64,000 nt of DNA. Source: Aquimonas sp041395245. Lineage in GTDB: Bacteria > Pseudomonadota > Gammaproteobacteria > Xanthomonadales > Xanthomonadaceae. How positions within the stretch are numbered: position 1 is the stretch's first letter; each line of letters opens with the position of its first letter. The stretch lies in the NCBI GenBank assembly GCA_041395245.1, contig JAWLAY010000021.1, forward strand, positions 25,730 to 89,729. The letters run 5' to 3'. The notes below the pieces were generated by a model that searched no databases, was not told the origin of the DNA, and was given only the letters and a program-made list of their open reading frames with translations. Position numbers and translations under genes: made by a program. Positions 16,593 through 25,596 of the stretch are shown here, piece by piece.

Positions 16593-17630
16593 TCACGCAC
16601 TGCGCAACAAATCGCGCGCGGGACGGCCCTTGGCCAAGCCGAGCAAGAGGCGCTCCATCTCCAGCCAGGCATCACCGTCCTCGCGACCCTTGCCGATGCG
16701 CTCGATGTGCGCGCACTGCACCAGCAAGGCCTGATAGTGGGCGCGGTCAGCGCGACGCAAGGCGCGTCGGAATTCCTCGACCTTGCTGTCCCAGATGCGC
16801 GCCGCCTTCATGGCCTGGGCCACGTTTCCGCCACGTTCGTCGGCCTCGGCGATTGTCAGCAAGGCCTGGATCTGACTCGACGGCCAACTCAGCAGGCCCT
16901 GCACAGCTTCGCCTTCGGCACGCAGACTGGAAAGAATTCGCAAGGCACGCGGCGCATCGCCTTGGATCGCCGCTTCGGTCATGCCGAACACATCGAAACG
17001 CGCCGAGTCCGCAACCAGCGAGGCCATCTCCGCCTCGCCCATCATGCCGCTGGGCTGCAGCAGCACGAGCTTGTCGATCTCCTGCGCAGCGGCGAGCAGA
17101 TTGCCCTCGACACGCTCCAGCAACTGGGCGATGGCTTCGTCGGTCGCATGCAGGCCGTGCGCACGCAGTCGGCGACCCAACCAAGCGGGCATTTCCTGTG
17201 GCTTCAACGGCCACAGCAGCAGGAACATGCCGTGTTTGTCGACCGCCTCGGACCAAGGCTTGTCGTGCTTCTTCGACCACTCGTCCGCAACGATCAGCAG
17301 CAACACATCCGACGCGGACTGCGCGCAGAAGGAAAGGATGAACTCCTCGCCGTCCTTGCCCGGTCTGCCCGTGGGCAAGCGCAGTTCGATGATGCGGCGA
17401 CTGGCAAACAGCGACAGCGCATGAGCCGACTGATGAACGCGCGACCAGTCGAACGCGGCACCCTCGACATCGAACACTTCACGCTCGACATAGCCCTGCC
17501 GCCGTGCGACGCCGCGCAGCGCATCGGCGGCTTCGAGACGCAGCAAGGGATCACTGCTGGCAATCAAAACCGTACCGGGCAGCGTTCCCGAGTCGAGACT
17601 GCGTTGAAACTGGGCCGCGCTGACCGGCAT
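16593..17630 (-). CDS. holA: DNA polymerase III subunit delta
   Basis: Clamp-loader wrench subunit that opens the beta sliding clamp. 345 aa, usual length. The N-terminal AAA-like fold lacks a working Walker A, as in all delta subunits. PGTVLIASSDPLLRLEAADA, RRIIELRLPTGRPGKDGEEF, ADEWSKKHDKPWSEAV and LERVEGNLLAAAQEIDKLVL are typical. Position between lptE and nadD is the conserved gammaproteobacterial arrangement. Confidence 0.9.
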   Translation of the reverse strand: MPVSAAQFQRSLDSGTLPGTVLIASSDPLLRLEAADALRGVARRQGYVEREVFDVEGAAFDWSRVHQSAHALSLFASRRIIELRLPTGRPGKDGEEFILSFCAQSASDVLLLIVADEWSKKHDKPWSEAVDKHGMFLLLWPLKPQEMPAWLGRRLRAHGLHATDEAIAQLLERVEGNLLAAAQEIDKLVLLQPSGMMGEAEMASLVADSARFDVFGMTEAAIQGDAPRALRILSSLRAEGEAVQGLLSWPSSQIQALLTIAEADERGGNVAQAMKAARIWDSKVEEFRRALRRADRAHYQALLVQCAHIERIGKGREDGDAWLEMERLLLGLAKGRPARDLLRSA

Positions 17631-17633
17631 GAC

Positions 17634-18134
17634 TCAGCGCAATGCGACATCAATGCGGCGCAGGATGGCATCGGCCATATCGCGCTGCAGTTCGGCCATC
17701 ACGAGATCTTCTTCGGCGCGATTGCCGAGCGCGCGCGCCGTGTCGAACAGATAGTCGCGGCGCAGGTCGATGTGCTGGTTGGGCACGACATCCTTGCCAT
17801 CCGGGCCGACCAGTTTGAAATCAGCGCTGTAGACCAACTCGTACTCCTGCGCGCGTCCGGCTGCATCCACACTCAGCGGATTGCGCACCTGCGTCAGCGC
17901 GGTGACGCGCAGACTGGCCGACGGTCCGTCCGCCACCTCCACGATGCGTGCACCGGCACGCCGCAGAGCATCCTCAAGATGGTCATCGATGGCGGTGTAC
18001 GGGTCGACCACCTCGACGCGGATGTCCTTCAGCGCCGCAGGCAGACGCAACTCGCCACGGAGCTGGAAACCACAGGACGCCAGCAAGGTGACGAGCAGGC
18101 ACGGCAACAAAAACGTGTAACGCTGGGCGGTCAT
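17634..18134 (-). CDS. lptE: LPS-assembly lipoprotein LptE
   Basis: Outer-membrane lipoprotein that plugs the LptD barrel and assists lipopolysaccharide insertion. Start ATG 18134 has CAGGAG upstream and gives a clean signal peptide with lipobox LLASC (Cys21) followed at once by GFQLRG, the conserved LptE opening. 166 aa. A longer upstream reading would overlap leuS without a better site. Only 13 bp separate it from the leuS stop. Confidence 0.92.
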   Translation of the reverse strand: MTAQRYTFLLPCLLVTLLASCGFQLRGELRLPAALKDIRVEVVDPYTAIDDHLEDALRRAGARIVEVADGPSASLRVTALTQVRNPLSVDAAGRAQEYELVYSADFKLVGPDGKDVVPNQHIDLRRDYLFDTARALGNRAEEDLVMAELQRDMADAILRRIDVALR

Positions 18135-18147
18135 GTCCGGCTCCTGA

Positions 18148-20865
18148 TCAGCTCGCCACGATGTTGACGATCTTGCCCGGCACGACAATCAGCTTGCGTA
18201 CCGTCAAACCTTCCAGCGCACGTTGCACGCCGACGTCCGCCAGTGCCTGGCTTTCGATCACCTCGCGCGATTCGTTGATCGCCACGTCCAGCGTACCGCG
18301 CAACTTGCCGTTGACCTGCAGCGCCAGCGTCACCGCATCCTTGACCAGGGCGGCATGATCGGCGACCGGGAAGGACTGCTGTTCGATCAGGCTTTCGCCG
18401 TGACCGAGCGCCTGCCAGAGTGCATGCGCGGTGTGCGGCACGATCGGGTTCAGCATCAGGGTGACGGCCGTCCAGGCCTCCTGCAACACCGCCCTGCCCT
18501 GCACACTGGCGTCATCAAAACGAGTCAGCGTATTGAGCAGTTCCATGACCGCCGCAATCGCGGTATTGAAGGCGTGGCGGCGACCGATGTCGTCGCCGAC
18601 TTTCTCGATGGTCTCGTGCAGTTTTCGACGCACCGCCTTCTGCTCGGCGTTGAGCGCCGCCACGTCCAGTGCGCTGCAGGCGCCCGCCTGCACATGCTTG
18701 AACACCGCCGCCCACAGCCGACGCAGGAAGCGCGCCATGCCCTCGACACCGGCCTCGTTCCATTCCAGTGACTGTTCCGGCGGCGCGGCAAACATCGAGA
18801 ACAGGCGCACGGTGTCGGCACCGAAGCGATCCACCATCGATTGCGGATCCACACCATTGTTCTTCGACTTCGACATCTTCTCGCTGCCGCCGATCTGCAC
18901 CGGCTGCCCATCGCTGCGCAGCACTGCGCCGGTCACGCGTCCGCGATCATCGCGACTCAGGTCGACCTCGGCCGGGTTGTACCAATGCTTGCTGCCATCC
19001 GCATTGGGACGATAGAACGTGTCGGCAATCACCATGCCCTGACACAGTAGGCGCGTGGCGGGCTCGTCACTGGTGACCAGTCCGGTATCCCGCAACAGCT
19101 TGTGGAAGAAGCGGAAATACATCAGATGCAGGATCGCGTGCTCGATGCCGCCGATGTATTGATCCACCGGCAACCAATAGTTGGCGCGCTCGTCCACCAT
19201 GTCGCCCGCACCGGGGCAGGTGTAGCGCGCGTAGTACCAGCTCGATTCCATGAACGTGTCGAAGGTGTCGGTTTCGCGCTCGGCCTCGCCACCGCAATGC
19301 GGACATGGGGTCTTGCGCCATTCCGGGTCCGCCTTGATGGGTGATGCCACACCGGAAAAGGCCACATCTTCGGGCAGCACGACCGGCAGCTGATCCTCCG
19401 GCACCGGCACGGCACCGCAGTCCTTGCAGTAGATGACCGGGATCGGACAACCCCAGTAACGCTGACGACTGACGCCCCAGTCACGCAAACGGAAGTTGAC
19501 CCGCCGCTCGCCACGCCTCTGTTCTGCCAGCCGCGCGGCGATGGCATCAAACGCGTCGCCGAACTCCAGTCCGTTGAATTCGCCGGAATTCACCAGCCAG
19601 CCGCGCTCGGTATAGGCCGACTGGCTCAGCAGGGCGGCATGGAAATTTTCCACCACTTCGACTGCCGCGCTCGGCTCGTAAACATCGCGCAACGCGCCGC
19701 CGCCCAAGGCAGTAGTCAGCGCGTCGCCGCCCTTGCGTCCATCGCGGGTGAGTTCCAGCAGGGCATCGCGCACGTCGGTGCTGACGATCACCATGCGGAT
19801 CGACAAGTCGTACTTGCGGGCGAACTCCCAGTCGCGTTGATCGTGACCAGGCACCGCCATGACCGCACCGGTGCCGTAGCCCATCAGGACGAAGTTGCCG
19901 ACCCAGACCGGAATGCGTTCGTTGGTGATCGGGTGGATGACGAAACGACCGGTTGGCGCGCCGAGTTTTTCCTGAGTTTCCAGTTCGGCTTCGGCGACCG
20001 CACCTTGTCGGCAGCGCTCGATGAACGCGGCCAGATCCGGGTTATCGACTGCGGCGGCCTGGGCCAGCGGATGTTCTGCCGCCACCGTTACAAAGGTCAC
20101 GCCCATCAGGGTGTCGGGCCGGGTCGTGAAGACTCGCAGCGCCGCGTCCTCGCCTTCGATCGCGAAATCGATCTCCAGGCCTTCGGAACGCCCGATCCAG
20201 TTGCGCTGCATGGTTTTGACCGCATCCGGCCAACCATGCAGGTTGTCCAGCTCGTCGAGCAATTCCTGCGCGTAATCGGTGATCTTCAGGAACCACTGCG
20301 GAATCTCGCGCTTTTCGACCAGCGCACCGGAGCGCCAGCCGCGACCTTCGATCACTTGCTCGTTGGCCAGCACGGTCTGGTCGACCGGGTCCCAGTTCAC
20401 CACCGAGTTCTTGCGATACACCAGACCCAGCTTCATCAGCCGGGTGAACATCAACTGTTCCCAGCGGTAGTAGTCCGGTCGGCAGGTGGCGAGCTCGCGC
20501 GACCAGTCGTAGGCGAAGCCCAGCCGCTGCAACTGCGCGCGCATGTGTTCGATGTTGGCGTAGGTCCATTTGGCTGGCGCCGTGTTGTTCTTGATCGCGG
20601 CATTTTCGGCCGGCAATCCGAACGCGTCCCAGCCCATCGGCTGCAGCACGTTCTTGCCCAGCATGCGCTGATAGCGACTGATCACGTCGCCGATGGTGTA
20701 GTTGCGCACATGCCCCATGTGCAGCGCACCGGACGGATACGGCAGCATCGACAGACAATAGAACTTGGGACGGTCAGCATCCTCGACGACTTCGAATGCT
20801 CGGGTGCGGTCCCAGAACTGCTGGGCAGCGGCCTCGACGGCCTGCGGATCGTAAATCTCTTGCAT
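18148..20865 (-). CDS. leuS: leucyl-tRNA synthetase
   Basis: Class I synthetase of 905 aa. The HIGH box is present as YPSGALHMGHVRNY; the KMSKS loop is GGSEKMSKSKNNGVDP. The CP1 editing domain has TRPDTLMGVTFV and GTGAVMAVPGHDQRD. The zinc-type insertions YCKDCG and CPHCGG are visible. The C-terminal anticodon region ends with LTVRKLIVVPGKIVNIVAS. Start ATG 20865 gives MQEIYDPQAVE, the usual start. Confidence 0.97.
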   Translation of the reverse strand: MQEIYDPQAVEAAAQQFWDRTRAFEVVEDADRPKFYCLSMLPYPSGALHMGHVRNYTIGDVISRYQRMLGKNVLQPMGWDAFGLPAENAAIKNNTAPAKWTYANIEHMRAQLQRLGFAYDWSRELATCRPDYYRWEQLMFTRLMKLGLVYRKNSVVNWDPVDQTVLANEQVIEGRGWRSGALVEKREIPQWFLKITDYAQELLDELDNLHGWPDAVKTMQRNWIGRSEGLEIDFAIEGEDAALRVFTTRPDTLMGVTFVTVAAEHPLAQAAAVDNPDLAAFIERCRQGAVAEAELETQEKLGAPTGRFVIHPITNERIPVWVGNFVLMGYGTGAVMAVPGHDQRDWEFARKYDLSIRMVIVSTDVRDALLELTRDGRKGGDALTTALGGGALRDVYEPSAAVEVVENFHAALLSQSAYTERGWLVNSGEFNGLEFGDAFDAIAARLAEQRRGERRVNFRLRDWGVSRQRYWGCPIPVIYCKDCGAVPVPEDQLPVVLPEDVAFSGVASPIKADPEWRKTPCPHCGGEAERETDTFDTFMESSWYYARYTCPGAGDMVDERANYWLPVDQYIGGIEHAILHLMYFRFFHKLLRDTGLVTSDEPATRLLCQGMVIADTFYRPNADGSKHWYNPAEVDLSRDDRGRVTGAVLRSDGQPVQIGGSEKMSKSKNNGVDPQSMVDRFGADTVRLFSMFAAPPEQSLEWNEAGVEGMARFLRRLWAAVFKHVQAGACSALDVAALNAEQKAVRRKLHETIEKVGDDIGRRHAFNTAIAAVMELLNTLTRFDDASVQGRAVLQEAWTAVTLMLNPIVPHTAHALWQALGHGESLIEQQSFPVADHAALVKDAVTLALQVNGKLRGTLDVAINESREVIESQALADVGVQRALEGLTVRKLIVVPGKIVNIVAS

Positions 20866-21058
20866 GGGGCGGAATCAAGGCAGGAACAAGCGCGCAAGTG
20901 TAGCGCATGGCTCCACGCCGCCATGCCCGCCTGATCAGTGCGCCAAAAGGCGAATCGCCTAAGCCTGCTGATCCGAGTAGCGTGTTGCGGGCGATCAAAT
21001 GTCTGCAGGCCGTCATTGCCGCACACTGCAGGCCGTCGAACTTCAGTAGGGCTCACGC

Positions 21059-22918
21059 ATGACTCTGTCGCCAGAACTGTCCGAAGTCACCGATTTCCTT
21101 CGCGCCCACGCGCCGTTTGACTGCTTGAGCAACGAGCAACTCGAACAGGCCGCACGCCGCATCGACATCGTGTATCGCCGCAAAGGCGACGTGATGCTGC
21201 GGATTGGCGAGTCCAACACCGCCCTGGCGGTGATCCGCCGCGGTGCGGTCGAGGTTCACGACAAGGAAGAACGACTGGTCAACCGGCTGGCCGAGGGCGA
21301 CAGCTACGGGCTTCCCTCATTGTTGACGGGCAAGCCCGTGCGTCACCGCGTGACCCTGATCGAAGATGGGCTGATCTATCTGCTGCCGGTCGCGGACTTC
21401 CATGCCTTGCGCGGCGCCAACGCCGGATTCGATCAATACTTCGTCAGCACGCTGGAAGAGCGCCTGCGGAATGCGGCCGAGAACGCCAGCGGCGGTCAGG
21501 CCAATCAGGAAATGATGACCACACCGGTCGGCAAGCTCAGCCAGCGGGCGCCGGTGATGTTGTCACCCAGCGCGAGCATCCGCGAAGCGGCCAAGTTGAT
21601 GAGTCAGCAAGGCGTCTCATCCCTGTTGATCGGTGATGCCGACAACATGCTTGGAATCGTCACCGATCGCGATCTTCGAAATCGGGTGCTGGCGGCCGAA
21701 CGCGATCCCGCCGACTCGGTTACCACCATCATGACCGCCGATCCGGCGAGCATTGATGTCGATCGCCCCGTGTTCGAGGCCTTCATCATCATGGCCAACC
21801 GCGGTATCCACCACTTGCCGCTGACCCGCGATGGCAAACCTGCCGGGATGATCACCACGCGCGATCTGGTCAGTCTGCAAACCCAGCACCCGCTGTACCT
21901 GGTCCGACAGGTACAGAAACAGGACAGCGTGGAAAGCCTTCAGGCGATCACCTCACGCATGCCACGGATGTTTGCCCTGCTGTTGTCCAGCGGTGCCCGG
22001 CCGGAAGACGTGTCCCGCATGCTGAGCGCACTGACCGATGCGGTGACGCGTCGATTGCTGCAGCTTGCTGAACAGCGATTCGGTGCTGCCCCGATGCCTT
22101 GGGCGTGGATCTGCTTTGGCTCGCAGGCACGAAATGAGCAAGGTCCGCATACCGATCAGGACAACGGGCTGATCCTTGCCCGCGAACCGAATGAGCGCGA
22201 GGCCGACTATTTCGAGTCGGTGGCGCAGTTCGTTTGTCACGGACTGAACGCCTGCGGCTATGTGTTCTGCAACGGCGGGATCATGGCGCAGAACCCGATG
22301 TGGCGGCAGCCAATCGAAGTGTGGGAGAGCTACTTCCGCAACTGGATGCGCGAGCCCACCAGCAACGCGTTGATGCATGCGAGCATTTTCTTCGATCAAC
22401 GCCTGGTGGCCGGTGAGCGCAACCTGTTCGACAGCCTGCAGGAGCACATTTTTTCGCTGGCGCCAAAGTTGGGCATCTTTCTGGCCATTCTCGCGAGGCA
22501 TGCGCTCAGCTATGACGTGCCGCTGGGGCTGTTCCGGCGCTTCGTGGTCGAGCACAAGGGCGAGCACCGCGACATGCTGGACCTGAAAGGCGCCGGAGCG
22601 ATGCCGTTGACGGACCTGCTGCGCGTGCACGCGCTGGCCAACGGCATTCGTGCGGCGGGTTGCTTGCAGAGAATTGAAGCGTTGCGCATCGCGGGCAAAC
22701 TGCAGCCGACCGATGCAGCCGAGCTGACTGCCGCGTTCCGGTTGGTTCTGCGCCTTCGATTGCAGCATCAGTCGGATCAGCTCGCGGCAGGTCACGATGC
22801 CGACAACTGGATCAAGCCCAGTCAGTTGTCGCGTCAGGACCGTGACGCGTTGCGCGACGCCTTTCTGGTCATCCGCCAGTCGCAGAGCGCGCTCGGCAAC
22901 GAGTATGGCGTTCAATGA
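21059..22918 (+). CDS. cNMP-binding/CBS/DUF294 nucleotidyltransferase-like signalling protein
   Basis: 619 aa. Domains in order: cyclic-nucleotide-binding-like barrel (about 15-140, DVMLRIGESNTALAVIRRGA); a CBS pair (about 170-290, REAAKLMSQQGVSSLLIGDA and GIVTDRDLRNRVLAAE, then MANRGIHHLPLTRDGKPAGM); DUF294 nucleotidyltransferase-like domain (about 330-470, ICFGSQARNEQGPHTDQDNG) keeping the GS...DxD style of active site; and a C-terminal DUF294 helical domain. The family is a predicted nucleotide-sensing regulator, often next to a DnaQ-like exonuclease and acetate-uptake genes. Here the exonuclease is present, overlapping by 4 bp, but no acetate permease follows. AGGG at 21045-21048 gives the start. 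Confidence 0.85.
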   Translation: MTLSPELSEVTDFLRAHAPFDCLSNEQLEQAARRIDIVYRRKGDVMLRIGESNTALAVIRRGAVEVHDKEERLVNRLAEGDSYGLPSLLTGKPVRHRVTLIEDGLIYLLPVADFHALRGANAGFDQYFVSTLEERLRNAAENASGGQANQEMMTTPVGKLSQRAPVMLSPSASIREAAKLMSQQGVSSLLIGDADNMLGIVTDRDLRNRVLAAERDPADSVTTIMTADPASIDVDRPVFEAFIIMANRGIHHLPLTRDGKPAGMITTRDLVSLQTQHPLYLVRQVQKQDSVESLQAITSRMPRMFALLLSSGARPEDVSRMLSALTDAVTRRLLQLAEQRFGAAPMPWAWICFGSQARNEQGPHTDQDNGLILAREPNEREADYFESVAQFVCHGLNACGYVFCNGGIMAQNPMWRQPIEVWESYFRNWMREPTSNALMHASIFFDQRLVAGERNLFDSLQEHIFSLAPKLGIFLAILARHALSYDVPLGLFRRFVVEHKGEHRDMLDLKGAGAMPLTDLLRVHALANGIRAAGCLQRIEALRIAGKLQPTDAAELTAAFRLVLRLRLQHQSDQLAAGHDADNWIKPSQLSRQDRDALRDAFLVIRQSQSALGNEYGVQ

Positions 22919-23589
22919 GCGCATGGTGGATGCGTTGGCGCTACGCCAAGCGAGCCGCACAGACGTCGCTGGCGGCCTTCTACAGCGACCCACCCATCGA
23001 CCTGAACCAGTGCGTGGCGGAAGCGGACCTGCTGGCGCTCGATTTCGAGACCAGTGGTCTCGACCCGCGCGCCGACCGCCTGCTCAGCATGGGCTGGGTA
23101 GTCATCAGTCGCGGGCGTATCCGCATGGGCAGCGCGGGTCATTGCATGATCCGGAGCGATCACCACAGTGTCGGCCAGAGCGCGACGGTGCATGGACTAC
23201 TGGACACCGATCTCGAACAGGGAATCTCGCTATCGGAGGCGTTGGATTCGCTGCTTGCACTGCTGCGCGGACGTGTGTTGGTGGTCCACTATTCACCCAT
23301 CGAAACAGGCTTTCTGCAGGCGGCCTGTCAATCGATCCATGGCATTCCACTACCGCTACAGCTTATTGACACCCTGACCATCGAGGCCCAACGCCGCGCC
23401 CATATCCATGATTCACAGGGCGCACTGCGCCTGCATGCCTGTCGCGAACGCTACGGACTGCCTCGCTATCGCGCCCATAACGCGGCCATCGATGCCCTCG
23501 CCTGCGCAGAACTGCTGCTCGCCCAGGTCGCGCATATCGGCGGCACCCAAGCGGTGACCCTGAAGGAATTGCTGCGCCGAAGCCGCTAG
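22915..23589 (+). CDS. DnaQ-like 3'-5' exonuclease (DEDDh)
   Basis: 224 aa. Exonuclease motifs are ADLLALDFETSGLDPRADRL (ExoI), VLVVHYSPIETGFLQ (ExoII; the usual Asn/Asp region is replaced by SPIE) and HNAAIDALACAEL (ExoIII). It resembles the polymerase III epsilon proofreading fold, but it is not the replicative subunit. It is the standard partner of the DUF294 protein, whose stop codon overlaps its start (ATGA), so the two are translationally coupled. Target nucleic acid unknown. Confidence 0.85.
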   Translation: MSAWWMRWRYAKRAAQTSLAAFYSDPPIDLNQCVAEADLLALDFETSGLDPRADRLLSMGWVVISRGRIRMGSAGHCMIRSDHHSVGQSATVHGLLDTDLEQGISLSEALDSLLALLRGRVLVVHYSPIETGFLQAACQSIHGIPLPLQLIDTLTIEAQRRAHIHDSQGALRLHACRERYGLPRYRAHNAAIDALACAELLLAQVAHIGGTQAVTLKELLRRSR

Positions 23590-23603
23590 GAGCCTGTCGG
23601 AGT
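23587..23603 (+). repeat. fragment of the MITE-like repeat end
   Basis: GGAGCCTGTCGGAGT here matches the terminal inverted repeat of the element at 27105-27270 for its first 13-15 bases; nothing more of the element is present. Confidence 0.4.
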
Positions 23604-23608
23604 CAGGA

Positions 23609-24448
23609 CTACGCCTGATTTCGAAGCCGCTCCAGCTCGCGCATACGGCGTTGACTGGAGTCACCACCGAGGCGCGACACCTCGGCCAGCAAGGCTTCCG
23701 ACAAGGCCATCAGCGCTGCGTTGGAATCCCAGGGCGATGGCACCTGCACGCGTGCAGGCAAGACATGCCTCGCCACCCGGGCGATGGGTGACAGCCATTG
23801 GTCAGTCAGCAGAATGACCTTGGTTCCGCGCTGGGTTGCCCACTCTGCCAATCGCAACAGACTGGCCTGATAGCGACGGATGTCGTAGATCACCATTACA
23901 TCGCGACTACCCATGTCCAGTACCTGATCGAACCAGTTGGCCTCTTGATCGCGCAGGTGATTGACGCCCGCGCGCAGGATGCGCAACTGCACCGCCACGT
24001 ACTGCGCCAGCGCATCGGTGAAACGACCGCCGACCAGATGGACGCGCGACTTCGGATCGGCCAGCCATTGCGCGATCTGCTGCAGCTCGTCGGCAGCGAT
24101 GTGCTGGAAACTTTCGCGCACGTTGTCGGCGACCTGATCGGCAAACCGCTGCCATCGGCTGGCTTCGCTGCTGTCCGCGGTCTGGGTCGTCTTGGCCAGT
24201 GGCGAACTGAGCTGAGCGGCCAGCTCTTCACGCAGGCGCGACTGAAATTCCGGATACGCCGAAAATCCCAGGCGGGTGGTGAGTCGCAACACGGTCGGCA
24301 CACTGACACCCACGGTGCGTGCCAGTTCACTGGCACTGCCCAGACCGGCCATTGGATAGTCGGCCAATAGCCGCATTGCGACACGGCGCTCGGTCGTGGA
24401 CAGCGCCGTCAAGCTATGGCGCAGCCGTTCAACGATGGTCTCGCTCAC
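23609..24448 (-). CDS. MurR/RpiR family transcriptional regulator
   Basis: 279 aa. N-terminal RpiR helix-turn-helix (about residues 1-75: SLTALSTTERRVAMRLLADY and GSASELARTVGVSVPTVLRL), then a SIS domain (about 120-260, HLVGGRFTDALAQYVAVQL and VIYDIRRYQASLLRLAEWA) that normally binds a phosphosugar or similar effector. It is divergent from the amidohydrolase that opens the gamma-glutamyl catabolic cluster, so it is the likely local regulator, with ligand unknown. Confidence 0.88.
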   Translation of the reverse strand: MSETIVERLRHSLTALSTTERRVAMRLLADYPMAGLGSASELARTVGVSVPTVLRLTTRLGFSAYPEFQSRLREELAAQLSSPLAKTTQTADSSEASRWQRFADQVADNVRESFQHIAADELQQIAQWLADPKSRVHLVGGRFTDALAQYVAVQLRILRAGVNHLRDQEANWFDQVLDMGSRDVMVIYDIRRYQASLLRLAEWATQRGTKVILLTDQWLSPIARVARHVLPARVQVPSPWDSNAALMALSEALLAEVSRLGGDSSQRRMRELERLRNQA

Positions 24449-24509
24449 CTCGGATTCCTTGGTTGACTGTTGTGCTGAAGCGCGGGCTGCAGAGGACGAA
24501 ACCTGCCTA

Positions 24510-24582
24510 TTGACATTCCCGCCGATCCGTACAAATCATGACCAAAGTCGATGCATAGACGCAACGTGTAATGTTCGTTACA
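24510..24582 (+). promoter_or_regulatory. promoter/operator region between rpiR-type gene and amidohydrolase
   Basis: A consensus -35 TTGACA (24510-24515) faces the amidohydrolase; the -10 about 17-18 nt on (AAATCA/AATCAT) is poor, which suits an activated promoter. Downstream, TGTAA-N6-TTACA (24567-24571 and 24578-24582) is a clean palindrome just before the coding start and is a candidate RpiR operator. Confidence 0.35.
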
Positions 24583-24602
24583 TGGAGGCACAAGGCCGAC
24601 CA

Positions 24603-25406
24603 ATGGGCGCAACCGCACTCAACCTGGATCCCGGATCGAACGCGGAGACACTCTCGCGAGCCTATCCAGCCGTGGCGCTGGAGCGCGAGGATGCCAGTGG
24701 TCCCCTGTTGTTGCTATGTGAGCACGCCAGCGCCCATGTGCCGCGTTGCTACGGCGGACTCGGTCTGGCCGATGACGAACGCGAACGGCATATCGGCTGG
24801 GATATCGGTGCTCTGGCGCTGGCGCGCGCCGTGTCGGAAACACTCGACTCACCCCTGGTCTACGCAACCCAATCCCGTTTGCTGATGGACCTGAATCGTG
24901 ATCCGGCAGCGGCGGATGCCATGCCTGCCAGCAGTGATGGCACGTCCATCCCCGCCAATCAGAACCTGAGCGCTGCCGAGCAACAGCGTCGTCGGCAATG
25001 GTTGTACGAGCCCTTCCATGCGGCAGTCGATGCGCTGCGTGCCCGGCGCACGGCACGGGGTCTGGCAACCGCCGTGGTATCGATTCATTCCTTCACGCCA
25101 GAGATGGCGGGATTTCAGCGTCCCTGGCACATCGGCGTGTTGTCCGACACCGATCGCCGTCTTGCCGATTCGCTGCTCGCGGTGCTGTGTGCACGTCCGG
25201 ACGTGTGTGTGGGCGACAACCAGCCCTACGCACCGCATCAGGGCGTCTATCACAGCGTCGGGAGGCATGGCGTGCAGCACGGTCTGCCCAACGTGATGAT
25301 CGAAGTGCGCAACGATTTGCTGCGCAGTACGGCCGAGATCAGTCGGTGGAGTCAACTGCTGGGCCATGCACTGCGACTGGCCTGCAGTGAGGTGGTGATG
25401 CGCTGA
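24603..25406 (+). CDS. N-formylglutamate amidohydrolase family protein
   Basis: 267 aa from ATG 24603, chosen because AAGG lies 7 nt upstream; ATG 24582 is also in frame but has no site. Family PF05013: LLLLCEHASAHVPRCYGGLG, HIGWDIGALALARAV, SRLLMDLNRD, VVSIHSFTPEM and GLPNVMIEVRNDLL. These supply the conserved Glu/His/Asp metal-site residues of a zinc amidohydrolase (assignment of individual ligands is inference). HutG-type members deformylate N-formylglutamate in histidine breakdown. No hut genes are here; instead the gene sits with a permease, a GS-like ligase and two dehydrogenases, so it may cleave a glutamyl amide. Confidence 0.8.
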   Translation: MGATALNLDPGSNAETLSRAYPAVALEREDASGPLLLLCEHASAHVPRCYGGLGLADDERERHIGWDIGALALARAVSETLDSPLVYATQSRLLMDLNRDPAAADAMPASSDGTSIPANQNLSAAEQQRRRQWLYEPFHAAVDALRARRTARGLATAVVSIHSFTPEMAGFQRPWHIGVLSDTDRRLADSLLAVLCARPDVCVGDNQPYAPHQGVYHSVGRHGVQHGLPNVMIEVRNDLLRSTAEISRWSQLLGHALRLACSEVVMR

Positions 25407-25596
25407 GACTATCCGGGTCGCCGCGTGGGGACGTAGCGATCCATCGTGGGAAACTTCCGGCGGAGGCCGGAATCGACTGCGCGGTCGAACTGCGTGGTGC
25501 AACAACAGGAGTCGGGGGGCCGATTCCGGGCAGGGCTTGCCGAGGGAGCGGCCAGGGCTTGCTGATCGGGGGTATCAACCAGCGAAGGGGAGCAGC

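Noticed and set aside
24396..24602. N-terminal extension of the amidohydrolase to 24396
   Set aside because: The extension overlaps the start of the divergent regulator and has no family sequence before residue 70.
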